Shown piece after piece: positions 27,267-36,258 of a DNA stretch of 51,156 nt (positions are counted from its first letter, which is position 1; every line of letters starts with the position of its first letter). The notes beneath the pieces are model-generated. The model made no database searches and had not been told where the DNA came from. It saw only the letters and a program-made list of their open reading frames with translations. The stretch covers positions 1 through 51,156 of the forward strand of contig DATGIL010000062.1 of the NCBI GenBank assembly GCA_035295745.1, written 5' to 3'. Made by a program: the position numbers and the translations under genes. This DNA is from JAIQFL01 sp035295745. GTDB taxonomy: Bacteria > Acidobacteriota > Terriglobia > Bryobacterales > Bryobacteraceae.

Positions 27267-29951
27267 TCACTCGTACCGCAATGCCACGATCGGGTCCACG
27301 CGCGATCCTCGCCGCGCGGGAATCAGAGCCGCGATCAGCGCCACCGTGCTGAGTAGCGCGATCGCCGCCAGGTAGGTCCACCAGTCGGTGCGCCGAATTC
27401 CAAACAGCATCGTCTCGACAAAGCGCGTGAGGGCTAACGCTCCGCCGAGCCCAATTAGCACTCCCACGCCGATGAGGGTGCCCGCCTGCTTCAGCACCAT
27501 GCCGAGAATGTTGCGCGGCTGAGCGCCAAGCGCCATGCGCAGCCCCAGTTCCGGCGTGCGCTGGCTCACCGAGTACGACAGAACGCCGAAGATTCCAATC
27601 ATCGCCAGTCCCACTGCGACCGACGCAAAGATTACCAGCAGCAGCGTCTGGAAGCGCCTTTGCGATACGGAGGCATCGATGATCTCTTCCATGGTGCGCA
27701 CCGTCGTAATGGGCTGGTCCTTGTCGAGGGCCCAAACCTGGCTCTGGATCGCATTCACCAGTTGGCGCGGCTCCACGGAAGTGCGTACCGCAAGGTCGGC
27801 GAGTTGCACGGGATACAACTCCACCATACCGGCCGGGATATAGATCTGCGGCTTGATGTTCTCGGTCTTCCCGCCGCGGCGCACATCGTTCACCACACCC
27901 ACGATCGTCATCCACATCCCGCGGCCTCGTTGCACGCGGTGCCCGAGAGGATCCTTCCCGGGCAGCAGGTAGCGCGCGAAGGCCGAGTTGACTACCGCCA
28001 CAGGCATCGCACCGCTGCGGTCCGCCGGAGTCAACAGGCGCCCCTGCATCAGCGGGATCCCGAGCGTCTCAAAGTAGCCGGGAGTGACCGCTTGCGCGTC
28101 GACATCCGAGCCCGCGGCCGGATCGATATCGACATAGATCCCCGTGCCCCATCCGCCGCGCAGCGGCATGCGATTCGACGTGGCCACCGATCGTACGCCG
28201 GGAAGGGTCCTGACGCTCTCCTCCAAGCGCTCGAAGAATTGCAGTTTCTGACCCTGGTAGGTATACCGCATGGCAGGCAGACTGATGTTCATCACCAGCA
28301 CACGATCCGGCTGGAATCCCAGGTCCACACCCATCAGAATCACGAAACTCTTGAGCAGCAAACCCGCGCCCACCAGCAAAACCATCGAGAGCGCCACTTC
28401 CGCCACCGTCAGCGAGATGCGCCACCGGACCTGCGACTTCGCGCCGGTGTTCCGTGAGGTTGTCTTCAATGCCTCCACTGGTTGGGTCTGTGACGATTGC
28501 CACGCGGGCGCGATTCCAAATGCGAGTCCCGTGATCGTGGCGATGACGGTGCACACGGCGAATACGCGCCAATCCATCGACACACTTTGAATCTGCGGGA
28601 TTCCGGCCGGCGCGATGGAGAGGAGCACCCCCATCAGCAAACGCCCTAACAAAATGCCAGAGGCGCATCCCGCCGCGGCCACCAGCATGCTTTCCGCCAG
28701 AAACTGCCGCACCATGCGAAAGCGGCTCGCGCCGAGTGCCAGGCGCACACTCGATTCGTGACGGCGGGCCACGGCCCGGACCAATAGCAAGCTCGCCACG
28801 TTGACGCAAGTGATCAGGACGATCAGTGCGGAGGCTCCGAGCAAGGCCAGCAACGAATCGCGCACGCCATTCACCAGATCGTCATGCAGCGGCGCGATCA
28901 CCGCACGCAGGCCTCCGTTGGAGTTGGGATACTGCCTCGCCAGGCCCGCCGAGATGGAGTCGAGCTCCGCCTGTGCGGCCTGCAGCGAAGCCCCGGGCTG
29001 TAGGCGCCCCACCACCCCCACCTCGTGATCGCCATGTGAGGAAAGCAGTTGCTTGGAAAACTGCGCCGGCACATAGAATTCGATGCGGTCTTTCTGCCCG
29101 AATTGCGCAGGAGACTCGAAGTCGCGCGGCAGGACACCAATCACGCGATACGGCTTGCCATCGAGCAGGATCGAGCGCTCCAGCACTCCTGTATCCGCCC
29201 CGAGTCGCCGGCGCCAGAAGCCGTCGGTGATCAGTGCCACCGGCGCGGAGTCCTCCCGATCATCGTCCGGCAAAAACGCGCGGCCTCGTGCTGGGGTGAT
29301 GCCGAGCACCGTGAAAAAGTCCGACGATACAGTCTCGCCCTGCAGCCGCTCCGGCGTTCCGTCGCCGGTCAGATTTTTGGGCGTCACCGCGAATGCCGCG
29401 AGCCCCGTGAAGGCGTGACTATTCGCCCGGTAATCCACCAGGTTCGCGACCGAAACCGTGGTGCGGGTCGCACCGCCCGCCGATCCTAGGGAACTGCCCG
29501 AGCTATTGAACTGCCGCAGTTGCTGGCGGCTGGTCTCTTCCCAAAGCGAAATCAACCGGCCGGGCTCGGGATAAGGCAGGCTGCGGATCATCACCGCGTT
29601 CACTACGCTGAAGACCGCGGTGTTGATGCCGAGTCCGAGAGCCAGCGTCAGCACGGCGACGGCCGTGAAGCCCGGTGTTTTCCGCAGTGTTCTTGCACCG
29701 AGGCGAAGGTCCTGAAACAGGCGCTCCCACGATGTCCAGCCCCATGCCTGTGAGCTCAGATCGTGAACGATGGCCGGATTGCCGAATCGACGTTGCGACA
29801 TGAATCTCGCCTCCTGCTGTGATGCGCCCTCTTGCTGCAACTTACGCGCCCGCAACTCCATGTGCAGGCGCATTTCGTCGTTCAGTTCGCTCGCGCGCTC
29901 GTCACGTTCGAACAGATGGACGAGGCGCCGCGTCATTTCGTGGATGCCCAT
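27267..29951 (-). CDS. ADOP-type FtsX/MacB-like permease B
   Basis: An 894-aa permease of the acidobacterial duplicated orphan type. It has an N-terminal prefix (ELNDEMRLHMELRARKL, then ARFMSQRRFGNP), a first membrane helix (FTAVAVLTLALGLGINTAVFSVVNAVM), a large periplasmic MacB-PCD-like domain, an FtsX block (SALIVLITCVNVASLLLVRAVARRHE), a second periplasmic domain and a final FtsX block ending in GSRVDPIVALRYE. No ABC ATPase gene adjoins it, hence orphan. The start at 29951 overlaps the stop of permease A by one base (TGATG). The cargo is unknown; MacB relatives export peptides or drugs. Confidence 0.93.
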   Translation of the reverse strand: MGIHEMTRRLVHLFERDERASELNDEMRLHMELRARKLQQEGASQQEARFMSQRRFGNPAIVHDLSSQAWGWTSWERLFQDLRLGARTLRKTPGFTAVAVLTLALGLGINTAVFSVVNAVMIRSLPYPEPGRLISLWEETSRQQLRQFNSSGSSLGSAGGATRTTVSVANLVDYRANSHAFTGLAAFAVTPKNLTGDGTPERLQGETVSSDFFTVLGITPARGRAFLPDDDREDSAPVALITDGFWRRRLGADTGVLERSILLDGKPYRVIGVLPRDFESPAQFGQKDRIEFYVPAQFSKQLLSSHGDHEVGVVGRLQPGASLQAAQAELDSISAGLARQYPNSNGGLRAVIAPLHDDLVNGVRDSLLALLGASALIVLITCVNVASLLLVRAVARRHESSVRLALGASRFRMVRQFLAESMLVAAAGCASGILLGRLLMGVLLSIAPAGIPQIQSVSMDWRVFAVCTVIATITGLAFGIAPAWQSSQTQPVEALKTTSRNTGAKSQVRWRISLTVAEVALSMVLLVGAGLLLKSFVILMGVDLGFQPDRVLVMNISLPAMRYTYQGQKLQFFERLEESVRTLPGVRSVATSNRMPLRGGWGTGIYVDIDPAAGSDVDAQAVTPGYFETLGIPLMQGRLLTPADRSGAMPVAVVNSAFARYLLPGKDPLGHRVQRGRGMWMTIVGVVNDVRRGGKTENIKPQIYIPAGMVELYPVQLADLAVRTSVEPRQLVNAIQSQVWALDKDQPITTVRTMEEIIDASVSQRRFQTLLLVIFASVAVGLAMIGIFGVLSYSVSQRTPELGLRMALGAQPRNILGMVLKQAGTLIGVGVLIGLGGALALTRFVETMLFGIRRTDWWTYLAAIALLSTVALIAALIPARRGSRVDPIVALRYE

Positions 29952-32620
29952 CACTCGTACCTCAAGGCCACGATCGGATCTACGCTGGCTCCGCGCCGCG
30001 CCGGAACGGCGGCAGCGGTGGCCGATACCGCCGCCAGCAGTGCCGCGGCGGCAATGTACGTCCAAAGGTCATGACGCGGAACTTCGAAGAGCATGCTCTC
30101 CAGAAAGCGCGTCATTACGAACGCACCCGCGAGCCCGATCGCCACTCCAGCCAGGATCAGGCGGCCCGCCTGCCGGAAAACCAGCGCGTGAATTCCGGAC
30201 CGCTGCGCGCCCAGCGCGATTCGTATCCCGAATTCGGGCGTGCGCTGGCTGACCGAATACTGCAGCACGCCGAAGACGCCGATCACCGCAATTCCTACGG
30301 CCACTCCCGCGAAGATCACCAGGAGCAGCGTGTCGAACCAGCGCCCCGAGAGATCGTCGTCGATGATCTGGTCAAACGTTTTGACGCTGGTCACGGGTTG
30401 GTCCGGGTCGATCGCCCACACTTGTGCCTGAATCGCGCTTTTGAGCAGTCGCGGGTCTCCAGTCGTCCGGATCGCGAAATCTCCCAGCCGCACCGGGTAG
30501 AGGTCGGCTTGCGCCGCCGAAACATAAAGCTCCGTCCGGATGGGCGCGTCCTTGCCTGCGCGGCGGATGTCGTTCACCACGCCCACGATCTTTAACGGAG
30601 TCTGCTTGTTCCAGTACACCTCTCGCCCGATCGGATCGATATCCTTCAAATACTTGCGCGCAAATTCCTGGTTCACGACAGCCACGCGCTCCTGCTCGAT
30701 TCCATCAGCCTCCGTAATCAGCCGTCCGCGCAGCAGCACGATCCCGACGGTCGCAAAGTATCCCGGACTCACCGCCTGGCCATCGGTCCCCACATAAATC
30801 TCGTCTGCGGGCCTGACCAGCGTGACCCCGGTGCTCCATCCTCCACGCAGCGGCATGCGATTCGCGAAAGCCACCGACTGTACACCGGGCAGATTCCGAG
30901 TCCGCTGCTCCAACTCTTGGAAGAACTGCAGCCGCTTCTCCGGCGTGCGATAACTCGCGTCGGGCAGGTTTACGCTCATCGCCAGAACGTGGCCCGGTTG
31001 GAATCCCAAATCCACGCCCGCGAGCCGGACGAAGCTCTTGATCAGCAGCCCCGCGCCCACCAGCAGCATCATCGACAAGGCGACTTCCGCGATCGTCAAT
31101 CCGCTGCGCCACCGCGCCTGGTTGGGATCGCCGCCCGGCTGCTTCGTCGATCGGAGCGATGCCGCGGGCCGGGTGCGCGAGGCCCGCCATGCGGGCGCCA
31201 GTCCGAACAGGATACCGGTGAGCGTGGCCAACGCGGCGGAGACCACAAACACGCGCCAATCCATGCTCACGCTGTGGATCCGCGGGATTTCGGCAGGAGC
31301 AATCGCAATCAGCAAGCGCAATAGCACGTCGCCCAGCGATAGTCCCACCACGCTTCCCGTGAATGCCACGACCAGGCTCTCCATGAGGAACTGACGCACC
31401 ACGCGGAAGCGGCTCGCTCCCAGCGCGAATCGTACACTGGTCTCGTGGTGCCGGGCGATGGCGCGCACGAGCAGCAGATTGGCAACGTTCCCACAGGTGA
31501 TCAGGACGATCAGGGCGGAGGCGCCCAGCAGGGCGAACAGGGAGCGGCCGACGTGACGCACCAAATCGTCCTGGAGCGGCGCCACCATGGTGCGGAAGCC
31601 TCGTTTCGAGCCCGAATACCCCTCCAGACGTGCGCCGATGGCGTCGATTTCCGCTTGCGCCCGCAACAGCGAAACACCAGGCTTCAAACGCCCCAGAACA
31701 ATCAGAAATCTGCTGCCGTAGTTTTTCAGATCCGAATCTTGATAGGGACGCGCCAAGAAGTACTCGCTGGAATCCGCCTCAGCGATCTGCCCCGGAGATT
31801 GAAAGTCCGGCGGAAGCACTCCAATCACACGATAGGGTTGGCCATCGAGAACGATGCTTCGTTCCAATACCGCGGCGTCCCCGCCCAGACGGCGTTGCCA
31901 GAAGGCATAGCTGAGGATCGCGACCGGGCCGGCGCCGGCGCGCTCGTCTTCAGATAGGAAGACGCGGCCCTGCGCCGCATTCGCGCCCAGCAATGAAAAG
32001 AATCCGGTGGTGACGCTCTCGCCCCATACCTGCGCCGGTTTGCCGATGCCGGTTAGATTATGCGGCGAGCGCGTGAAGGCAGCCAGGTCCAGAAAGTTGC
32101 TCGCCCCTCGTTGAAATTCCACAAACGCCGGCGCGGAGAGATTGTTGGTGCGCGCGGGGCCGCCAAAGCGCGCCTCCGGGCTTACGAATCCGGGTGGCGG
32201 ATTCAGGAACAGCCCCCAAAACTGAACCAGCCGGGCCGGATCCGGGTACGGCAGGCCGCGCAACATCACCGCATTCACCACGCTGAAGACCGCGCTGTTG
32301 ATTCCCAAGCCAAGCGCAAGAGTGACCACGGCCACGATTGTGAACGCCGGCGTTTTGCGGAGTGCCCGGAAGCAATGCCGCAGATCTTGCGCCAATCGCT
32401 CCCACGCGCCCCAGCCCCAGGCGCCGGCGCTGGCCTCTGCGAGCAGGGTGGGATTGCCGAACTGCCGCCGGGCGGCGAACTCCGCGCCAGCTACTGCCTG
32501 GCCGCGCATCTTGCGCGCCCGCAGTTCGACATGAAGCTGCATCTCTTCACGCAGTTCGTCCGCGTACTCATCACGGTGCCGCAAGTACTGCACGCGCCGC
32601 CACATCTCGCGAAGCGTCAT
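29951..32620 (-). CDS. ADOP-type FtsX/MacB-like permease A
   Basis: An 889-aa paralogue of permease B with the same order: prefix at residues 1-80 (YADELREEMQLHVELRARKM), helix around 93-118 (FTIVAVVTLALGLGINSAVFSVVN), periplasmic domain, FtsX block (SALIVLITCGNVANLLLVRAIARHHE), second periplasmic domain and FtsX block ending in ASVDPIVALRYE. A GAGGAA ribosome site precedes the ATG at 32620. It follows padR by 16 bp. The two permeases plus PadR form one operon, and close similarity suggests a tandem duplication, possibly giving a heterodimer. Confidence 0.93.
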   Translation of the reverse strand: MTLREMWRRVQYLRHRDEYADELREEMQLHVELRARKMRGQAVAGAEFAARRQFGNPTLLAEASAGAWGWGAWERLAQDLRHCFRALRKTPAFTIVAVVTLALGLGINSAVFSVVNAVMLRGLPYPDPARLVQFWGLFLNPPPGFVSPEARFGGPARTNNLSAPAFVEFQRGASNFLDLAAFTRSPHNLTGIGKPAQVWGESVTTGFFSLLGANAAQGRVFLSEDERAGAGPVAILSYAFWQRRLGGDAAVLERSIVLDGQPYRVIGVLPPDFQSPGQIAEADSSEYFLARPYQDSDLKNYGSRFLIVLGRLKPGVSLLRAQAEIDAIGARLEGYSGSKRGFRTMVAPLQDDLVRHVGRSLFALLGASALIVLITCGNVANLLLVRAIARHHETSVRFALGASRFRVVRQFLMESLVVAFTGSVVGLSLGDVLLRLLIAIAPAEIPRIHSVSMDWRVFVVSAALATLTGILFGLAPAWRASRTRPAASLRSTKQPGGDPNQARWRSGLTIAEVALSMMLLVGAGLLIKSFVRLAGVDLGFQPGHVLAMSVNLPDASYRTPEKRLQFFQELEQRTRNLPGVQSVAFANRMPLRGGWSTGVTLVRPADEIYVGTDGQAVSPGYFATVGIVLLRGRLITEADGIEQERVAVVNQEFARKYLKDIDPIGREVYWNKQTPLKIVGVVNDIRRAGKDAPIRTELYVSAAQADLYPVRLGDFAIRTTGDPRLLKSAIQAQVWAIDPDQPVTSVKTFDQIIDDDLSGRWFDTLLLVIFAGVAVGIAVIGVFGVLQYSVSQRTPEFGIRIALGAQRSGIHALVFRQAGRLILAGVAIGLAGAFVMTRFLESMLFEVPRHDLWTYIAAAALLAAVSATAAAVPARRGASVDPIVALRYE

Positions 32621-32636
32621 TCGGGTTCCTCGATTC

Positions 32637-32975
32637 TCAAGCCGGCTGCAGGATGCGCGCGATGGCCTTCGCCACGCGGCTGTACCGTTCCAACTCCTGC
32701 TCCAGGTGTTTCCGCCCGTCTTTGGTGAGGCGGTAGTACCGGGCGCGGCGATTCTCGTCCGTCTTGCCCCATTCGCCCGTGATCCATCCCTTCACGAGCA
32801 TGCGCTGCAAAGCCGGATAGAGCGAGCCCTCTTCGACCTGGAGCACCTCTTCGGAGATTGCCTGGATCGATTCGGCGATCTGGAATCCGTGCATCTCGGC
32901 GCCCCGCGCCAGGGTCTTCAAAATCAGCATGTCGAGCGTCCCGGGAGGGATCTCGTCGCGTTGTCCTCGTATCAC
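32637..32975 (-). CDS. PadR family transcriptional regulator 2
   Basis: A 112-aa PadR of the short type that goes with ADOP permeases. Motifs: PPGTLDMLILKTLARGAEMHGFQIAESI, VEEGSLYPALQRMLVKGWI and the wing RRARYYRLTKDGRKHL. The only start giving the normal N-terminus is GTG at 32975, which has no ribosome site and lies inside the operator dyad, so the message is probably leaderless. It is the first gene of the two-permease operon. Confidence 0.93.
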   Translation of the reverse strand: MIRGQRDEIPPGTLDMLILKTLARGAEMHGFQIAESIQAISEEVLQVEEGSLYPALQRMLVKGWITGEWGKTDENRRARYYRLTKDGRKHLEQELERYSRVAKAIARILQPA

Positions 32976-33011
32976 ATAGACAATCTATGTCAGAAAACGT
33001 TAGGAAGGCAA
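32974..33011 (-). promoter_or_regulatory. padR2 promoter and operator dyad over the start codon
   Basis: A perfect dyad ACATAGA-CAA-TCTATGT spans 32974-32990 and includes part of the GTG start. On the minus strand a TTGCCT box (33006-33011), an 18-bp spacer and TAGATT (32982-32987) make a plausible promoter. The GTG begins 6 nt after the -10 box, where transcription should begin. The ATGT/ACAT half-sites fit PadR operators generally; the assignment is inference. Confidence 0.7.
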
Positions 33012-33041
33012 GCGAAATTTTTAGGGCTTGTGCGGATACGA

Positions 33042-33663
33042 TTAGGCGAAGCGGCTGCCATCGATGGTCTCTATGGCCATCAACACCTCGCCGTGGCTCA
33101 CCGTTAGGCCGCCCATCAACTGCTGGAACTTGGCCGGCTCCATCAGGACATTACAGCCATCACTTCCGCGAGGACCGCGGCCGTGGATATAGAATCCGCC
33201 CCGATCGTTCGGCACAGGCTGCCCCGGACTCAGTTTGGCACTCCGGCCCAAGTGAAGATGGTGCACCGGCGCTTCGATCGTGACCGGGTAACGGAAGACA
33301 TCGACATACCCTTTATGACCGTCTGGGAGCAGACCAGCCAGTCGGCTCCTCTCCCGGCATTGTGGGACCGTACCGCCCCGATGCCCAAAATCACCGGAGA
33401 CAGAGACTTCTGGATCACGTCCTCCACTCACCAGCGAAAGTCCTGGGATAGATGTAATACAATCGTACGGGAAAGCGCTGGCGTATGCCCGTAAGGAGCC
33501 AGCACAAGACCGCCAACAAACCATACGACCGCCAGAACCAACAATGCCCACCGGTTCCGGCGTGACGATGCCATACCCATCCCGCCTCCACAATCGAAGC
33601 AATAGTTGCGACCGCACAAGCGAGCACCAAACCGCCAATTGTTCCCCAGTCTTTCCTTGTCAT
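33042..33663 (-). pseudogene. Membrane-anchored L,D-transpeptidase / Tlde1 (DUF2778)-like protein, frameshifted
   Basis: The coherent protein needs three frames. It starts at ATG 33663 (MTRKDWGTIGGLVLACAVATIAS), shifts near 33550-33570 into WALLVLAVVWFVGGLVLAPYGHTPALSR, and shifts again near 33440-33460 into a C-terminal domain. Both shifts equal loss of one base. The C-terminal domain carries AGLLPDGHKGY and RGGFYIHGRGPRGSDGC, an H-x-G...S-x-G-C pattern as in YkuD/Tlde1 L,D-transpeptidase-like domains, where the Cys is the nucleophile. If active it would act on peptidoglycan cross-links. It is probably dead unless the shifts are sequencing errors. Confidence 0.6.
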
Positions 33664-33673
33664 TGGTGCCCGA

Positions 33674-34105
33674 TCAGAAATGTCGCCGACCTCTTGTATC
33701 AACATAGCTGCGCACGCCACAAAACTCGTGTCTCCCCAGGGTGCCGACGGTGTATTGATAGAGTCCCGTGGGCACGAACGCCACGTTCCCCACGTAAGAC
33801 GGCTCTTCAAAGAATCGCCGGTTGAACGGTGTGGCCGCGATCAACTGCGGCGCGGTGGGATTGGTGAGGCTGAATGCAATGATCGCGGGCGACCCGTTGA
33901 CCTGCGAATTGATAGCGTCGGAGAAAGCGACCAGTGCATTCTGACGGATCGTGCAACTAATATTGCCTGAGTTCTGAATGATGCCCGAGAGTGCCGTGTT
34001 CAGCAAGTTCGGCGTGGCCGGGTTCGTCATGTCGATGACCGGGACTTCGTTGTCGTCGCAGATGTATGCGATATTTCCGTTGATAGCCAGATTCCGCAGG
34101 CGAAA
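33674..34105 (-). pseudogene. C-terminal fragment of an LVIVD-repeat beta-propeller protein
   Basis: The open frame reads LRNLAINGNIAYICDDNEVPVIDMTNPATPNLL and later IIAFSLTNPTAPQLIAATPFN and VGNVAFVPTGLYQYTVGTLG. The GN-AY-D...V-DMTNPATP pattern is that of LVIVD-type propeller blades of exported proteins. There is no start codon: the frame is open back to 34105, where it meets, in the same frame, the stop codon of the DUF416-like gene. The N-terminal blades are therefore missing, and this is a 5'-truncated remnant. Confidence 0.65.
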
Positions 34106-34765
34106 TCACGACTTTGCCCCCCTGGTCCCTCTCCATGGTGTTCCAACGGCACCGCGGGCGCTCAAACGCCGTAACCTCTCAGTGGACTTAGCGGTAATAC
34201 CCTGGACCTCGATGATGCTTGCCATGGAAAGGACCCTATCAAACTCGCGCCGGGCAAACAGATCCATTCGTGCCTGCACCTTATCAGACATTAGATCCAG
34301 TCCTGACATCTCAGCCCATGTTCCGACTGGCTGGACCGCCGTCTCCATCAGGCAGCTTGGCGCAGCTAGTGGATACTTTCCGTCTCGATAGCAGTATTCC
34401 CGCAGTGCATATGTAAACGCTGCAGTCGGGTTGTTGTCGTCCGGGGGTTGTTGATCCTTCTCGGCGTCGTAGTCGGTCAACTTCGCGTAGAGCTTCACGT
34501 ATAGCTTTTTGAGCCTTGTATCGACTGCCTTATTGCCCGACAAGAGTGTATTCCACAGCGTTGTTAAGTGGACGTCGAGACCGGTAGCTAGCCGGTCCTG
34601 GTCTTTCAGGGGCAAGCCCTGGTTGTGATTCAGCAATCGATGGGCGATCGCGGCCGCAAGGGCGACTCGCTGTGGCCAAGGCCAGCCCTGAATGCGTGAC
34701 TTCAACTGTGCGTAATCCTCAACAGTGACCTTTTTGCCCAATTTGAACATCCCTTCATAGACCAT
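34106..34765 (-). CDS. Helical protein, weakly DUF416-like
   Basis: A 219-aa soluble, largely helical protein. The block WPWPQRVALAAAIAHRLLNHNQ and the later helices resemble the layout of DUF416 (YjaG-like) proteins, whose role is unknown; the match is weak and may be wrong. The ATG at 34765 has AGG five bases upstream; a GTG at 34771 is the alternative. The last 20 residues are Arg/Gly-rich and may come from a fusion junction with the truncated propeller remnant. It sits among pseudogenes, and base use appears somewhat less GC-rich than in neighbours, so recent arrival is possible. Confidence 0.6.
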   Translation of the reverse strand: MVYEGMFKLGKKVTVEDYAQLKSRIQGWPWPQRVALAAAIAHRLLNHNQGLPLKDQDRLATGLDVHLTTLWNTLLSGNKAVDTRLKKLYVKLYAKLTDYDAEKDQQPPDDNNPTAAFTYALREYCYRDGKYPLAAPSCLMETAVQPVGTWAEMSGLDLMSDKVQARMDLFARREFDRVLSMASIIEVQGITAKSTERLRRLSARGAVGTPWRGTRGAKS

Positions 34766-35245
34766 AATCACCTAGAGCCATGGTGGGGGCAGGAAGAATA
34801 TGGGGACACGGTACAGGGCATCTTGGTATTCAGAAGCTGCTTGCATGGCACCCACGCATGTCGGACAAGAGTTGAAATGTACAGTGGTGACGGTGGTCGA
34901 ATTCAAACTTCGCCAAGGGACGATCAGGAGCCCTGGACTGGCCCCAAGTCAGCCAGAGGTCTCGGCATCGGGGTGCCTGCTCCAGTCCTTCGTGCCAGTC
35001 GAGCGATGAAGAATGCACCCTTCCTCATTCTTCAACTTGCCGGAAACGACGATGCGACCGTTGCAGTCCGGGCGGCTCGGATCGTGGCGGTCAGACTCGG
35101 GATCGTGAATTCTGTCGTCGGTGGGATATGCGCGGAGACTCAGGGAAGTGTTCAGGGGCAAAGCACCAGGCGCTGTTCCCGATGATGGTCGAAACGCGAA
35201 GCAGCAAAAACGTCAAGAGCACCACGATCGATTCAGCAACTGAAG
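34766..35245. other. 480-bp region without a supported gene
   Basis: No intact gene is convincing. On the minus strand a hydrophobic, signal-like stretch (VVLLTFLLLRVSTIIGNS) around 35170-35230 is followed in another frame by NGRIVVSGKLKNEEGCILHRS near 35000-35060. Together they could be a decayed small secreted protein. This extends the degraded zone that starts at 33042. Confidence 0.4.
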
Positions 35246-35335
35246 TGGCGGAGGAAGAGGGATTCGAACCCCCGTGCGAGTCGCCCCGCAAACGGTTTTC
35301 AAGACCGCCGGTTTCAACCACTCACCCATTCCTCC
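35246..35335 (-). tRNA. tRNA-Ser(UGA)
   Basis: On the minus strand the sequence folds as a class II tRNA: acceptor GGAGGAA/TTCCTCC, anticodon loop CTTGAAA with anticodon TGA, a long variable arm, and the T-arm GGGGGTTCGAATCCCCC. The discriminator base is G, as expected for serine, and CCA is encoded (35246-35248). It reads serine UCA-type codons. It stands alone, between the decayed region and the DUF421 gene. Confidence 0.97.
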
Positions 35336-35370
35336 GGGCCCTGGCGACAACCTTATTATACCCGGCCGGC

Positions 35371-35979
35371 TCAGGCGGTGCTTTTTCTCTCCAACAGGAG
35401 ATCCACCTTTCCCCTTAGCTCGTCCAGGTTCTTCAGCAATTCCTGATGTTGTAACTGCTCGGTGGCCGGCAGCTTCCGCCGTATATAAAAGGTCCCGCCG
35501 GGCTCCAGGACGCAGTGTTCGACCTCTTCGAGACTGTCAAATCCCTGGCGATGCAGGACCGTCATCAACTCGCTCCGTGTAAGCAGTTCCTTAGCCAGGT
35601 TGTGCCGCAGCAGGTGACCCTGCTCCACCAACACCGTCGGTTTCCCTTCCAGCACTTGATCCAGGCGCCGATGGCGAAACAGGAACCGCACCACCAGGTA
35701 ATTCATTCCCAAAAGCGAGAATGCACCGATTAGTCCGCCAGTCAGCGAATTATCGTCCCCGATGATCGCATTCTGCACGGTGTTGGACAGCGACAGCAGC
35801 ACCACCAGGTCGAAGGGATTGAGCTGCGCCAATTCCCGCTTGCCGAACACCCGCAGCACCACGACCAGAAAGACGTAGACCAGCACGGGACGCAAAATCT
35901 TCTCTGCTACCGGCACTCCGAGTGCGAAGATCTCGTGCCACATCTTATCCGATATCAGCCAGCCGGCTATCATCATCAC
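35371..35979 (-). CDS. DUF421 / YetF-like membrane protein
   Basis: A 202-aa protein with three N-terminal membrane helices (PVLVYVFLVVVLRVFG, LVVLLSLSNTVQNAII, LIGAFSLLGMNYLVVRFLF) and a cytoplasmic C-terminal DUF421 domain (VLEGKPTVLVEQG...LLTRSELMTVLHRQGFDSLEEVEHCVLEPGGTFYI). The family includes Bacillus YetF and related envelope proteins, without a clear biochemical role. The C-terminus is a charged helix. AAGGGGA precedes the ATG at 35979. It is divergent from dnaB. Confidence 0.92.
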   Translation of the reverse strand: MMMIAGWLISDKMWHEIFALGVPVAEKILRPVLVYVFLVVVLRVFGKRELAQLNPFDLVVLLSLSNTVQNAIIGDDNSLTGGLIGAFSLLGMNYLVVRFLFRHRRLDQVLEGKPTVLVEQGHLLRHNLAKELLTRSELMTVLHRQGFDSLEEVEHCVLEPGGTFYIRRKLPATEQLQHQELLKNLDELRGKVDLLLERKSTA

Positions 35980-36156
35980 ATTCCCCTTACCTGCCGATTA
36001 TCCCCATTTTGCAGCGCGGCTCCGAGATTATTCTGGAAAACAGAACCGGTTTCGTATGTTTCAGCCTGTTGAAACCCTGTGGAATTCCGGCGGGCGGCAG
36101 GAAACAGAGCCTCTAGGCTATGATTCTGCAAGATTTCAGGCAAACCTCCGGCGTTG

Positions 36157-36182
36157 CCCTGCAAGCTGGTTTATCCGCAGGG
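36157..36182 (+). other. Inverted repeat in the dnaB leader region
   Basis: Arms CCCTGC (36157-36162) and GCAGGG (36177-36182) flank a 14-base loop about 75 bp upstream of dnaB. It could be an mRNA hairpin or a protein site. There is no T-tract. The rest of the 279-bp divergent gap shows no gene or firm promoter. Confidence 0.35.
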
Positions 36183-36258
36183 TAAACTGTTCAAAATGGG
36201 AGGACAATTCTCCGGCGCGCGGTTACGGTCCGGCACGCTAAGCTAGGTCATTCGAGCC

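Noticed and set aside
34823..35185. 120-codon plus-strand frame upstream of tRNA-Ser
   Set aside because: No ribosome site, no motif and Arg/Val-rich composition; the minus strand shows better protein-like stretches, though also broken.
33042..35245. Prophage or integrative element ending at tRNA-Ser
   Set aside because: A tRNA border and decayed genes are suggestive, but there is no integrase, no phage structural gene and no visible repeat of the tRNA 3' end.
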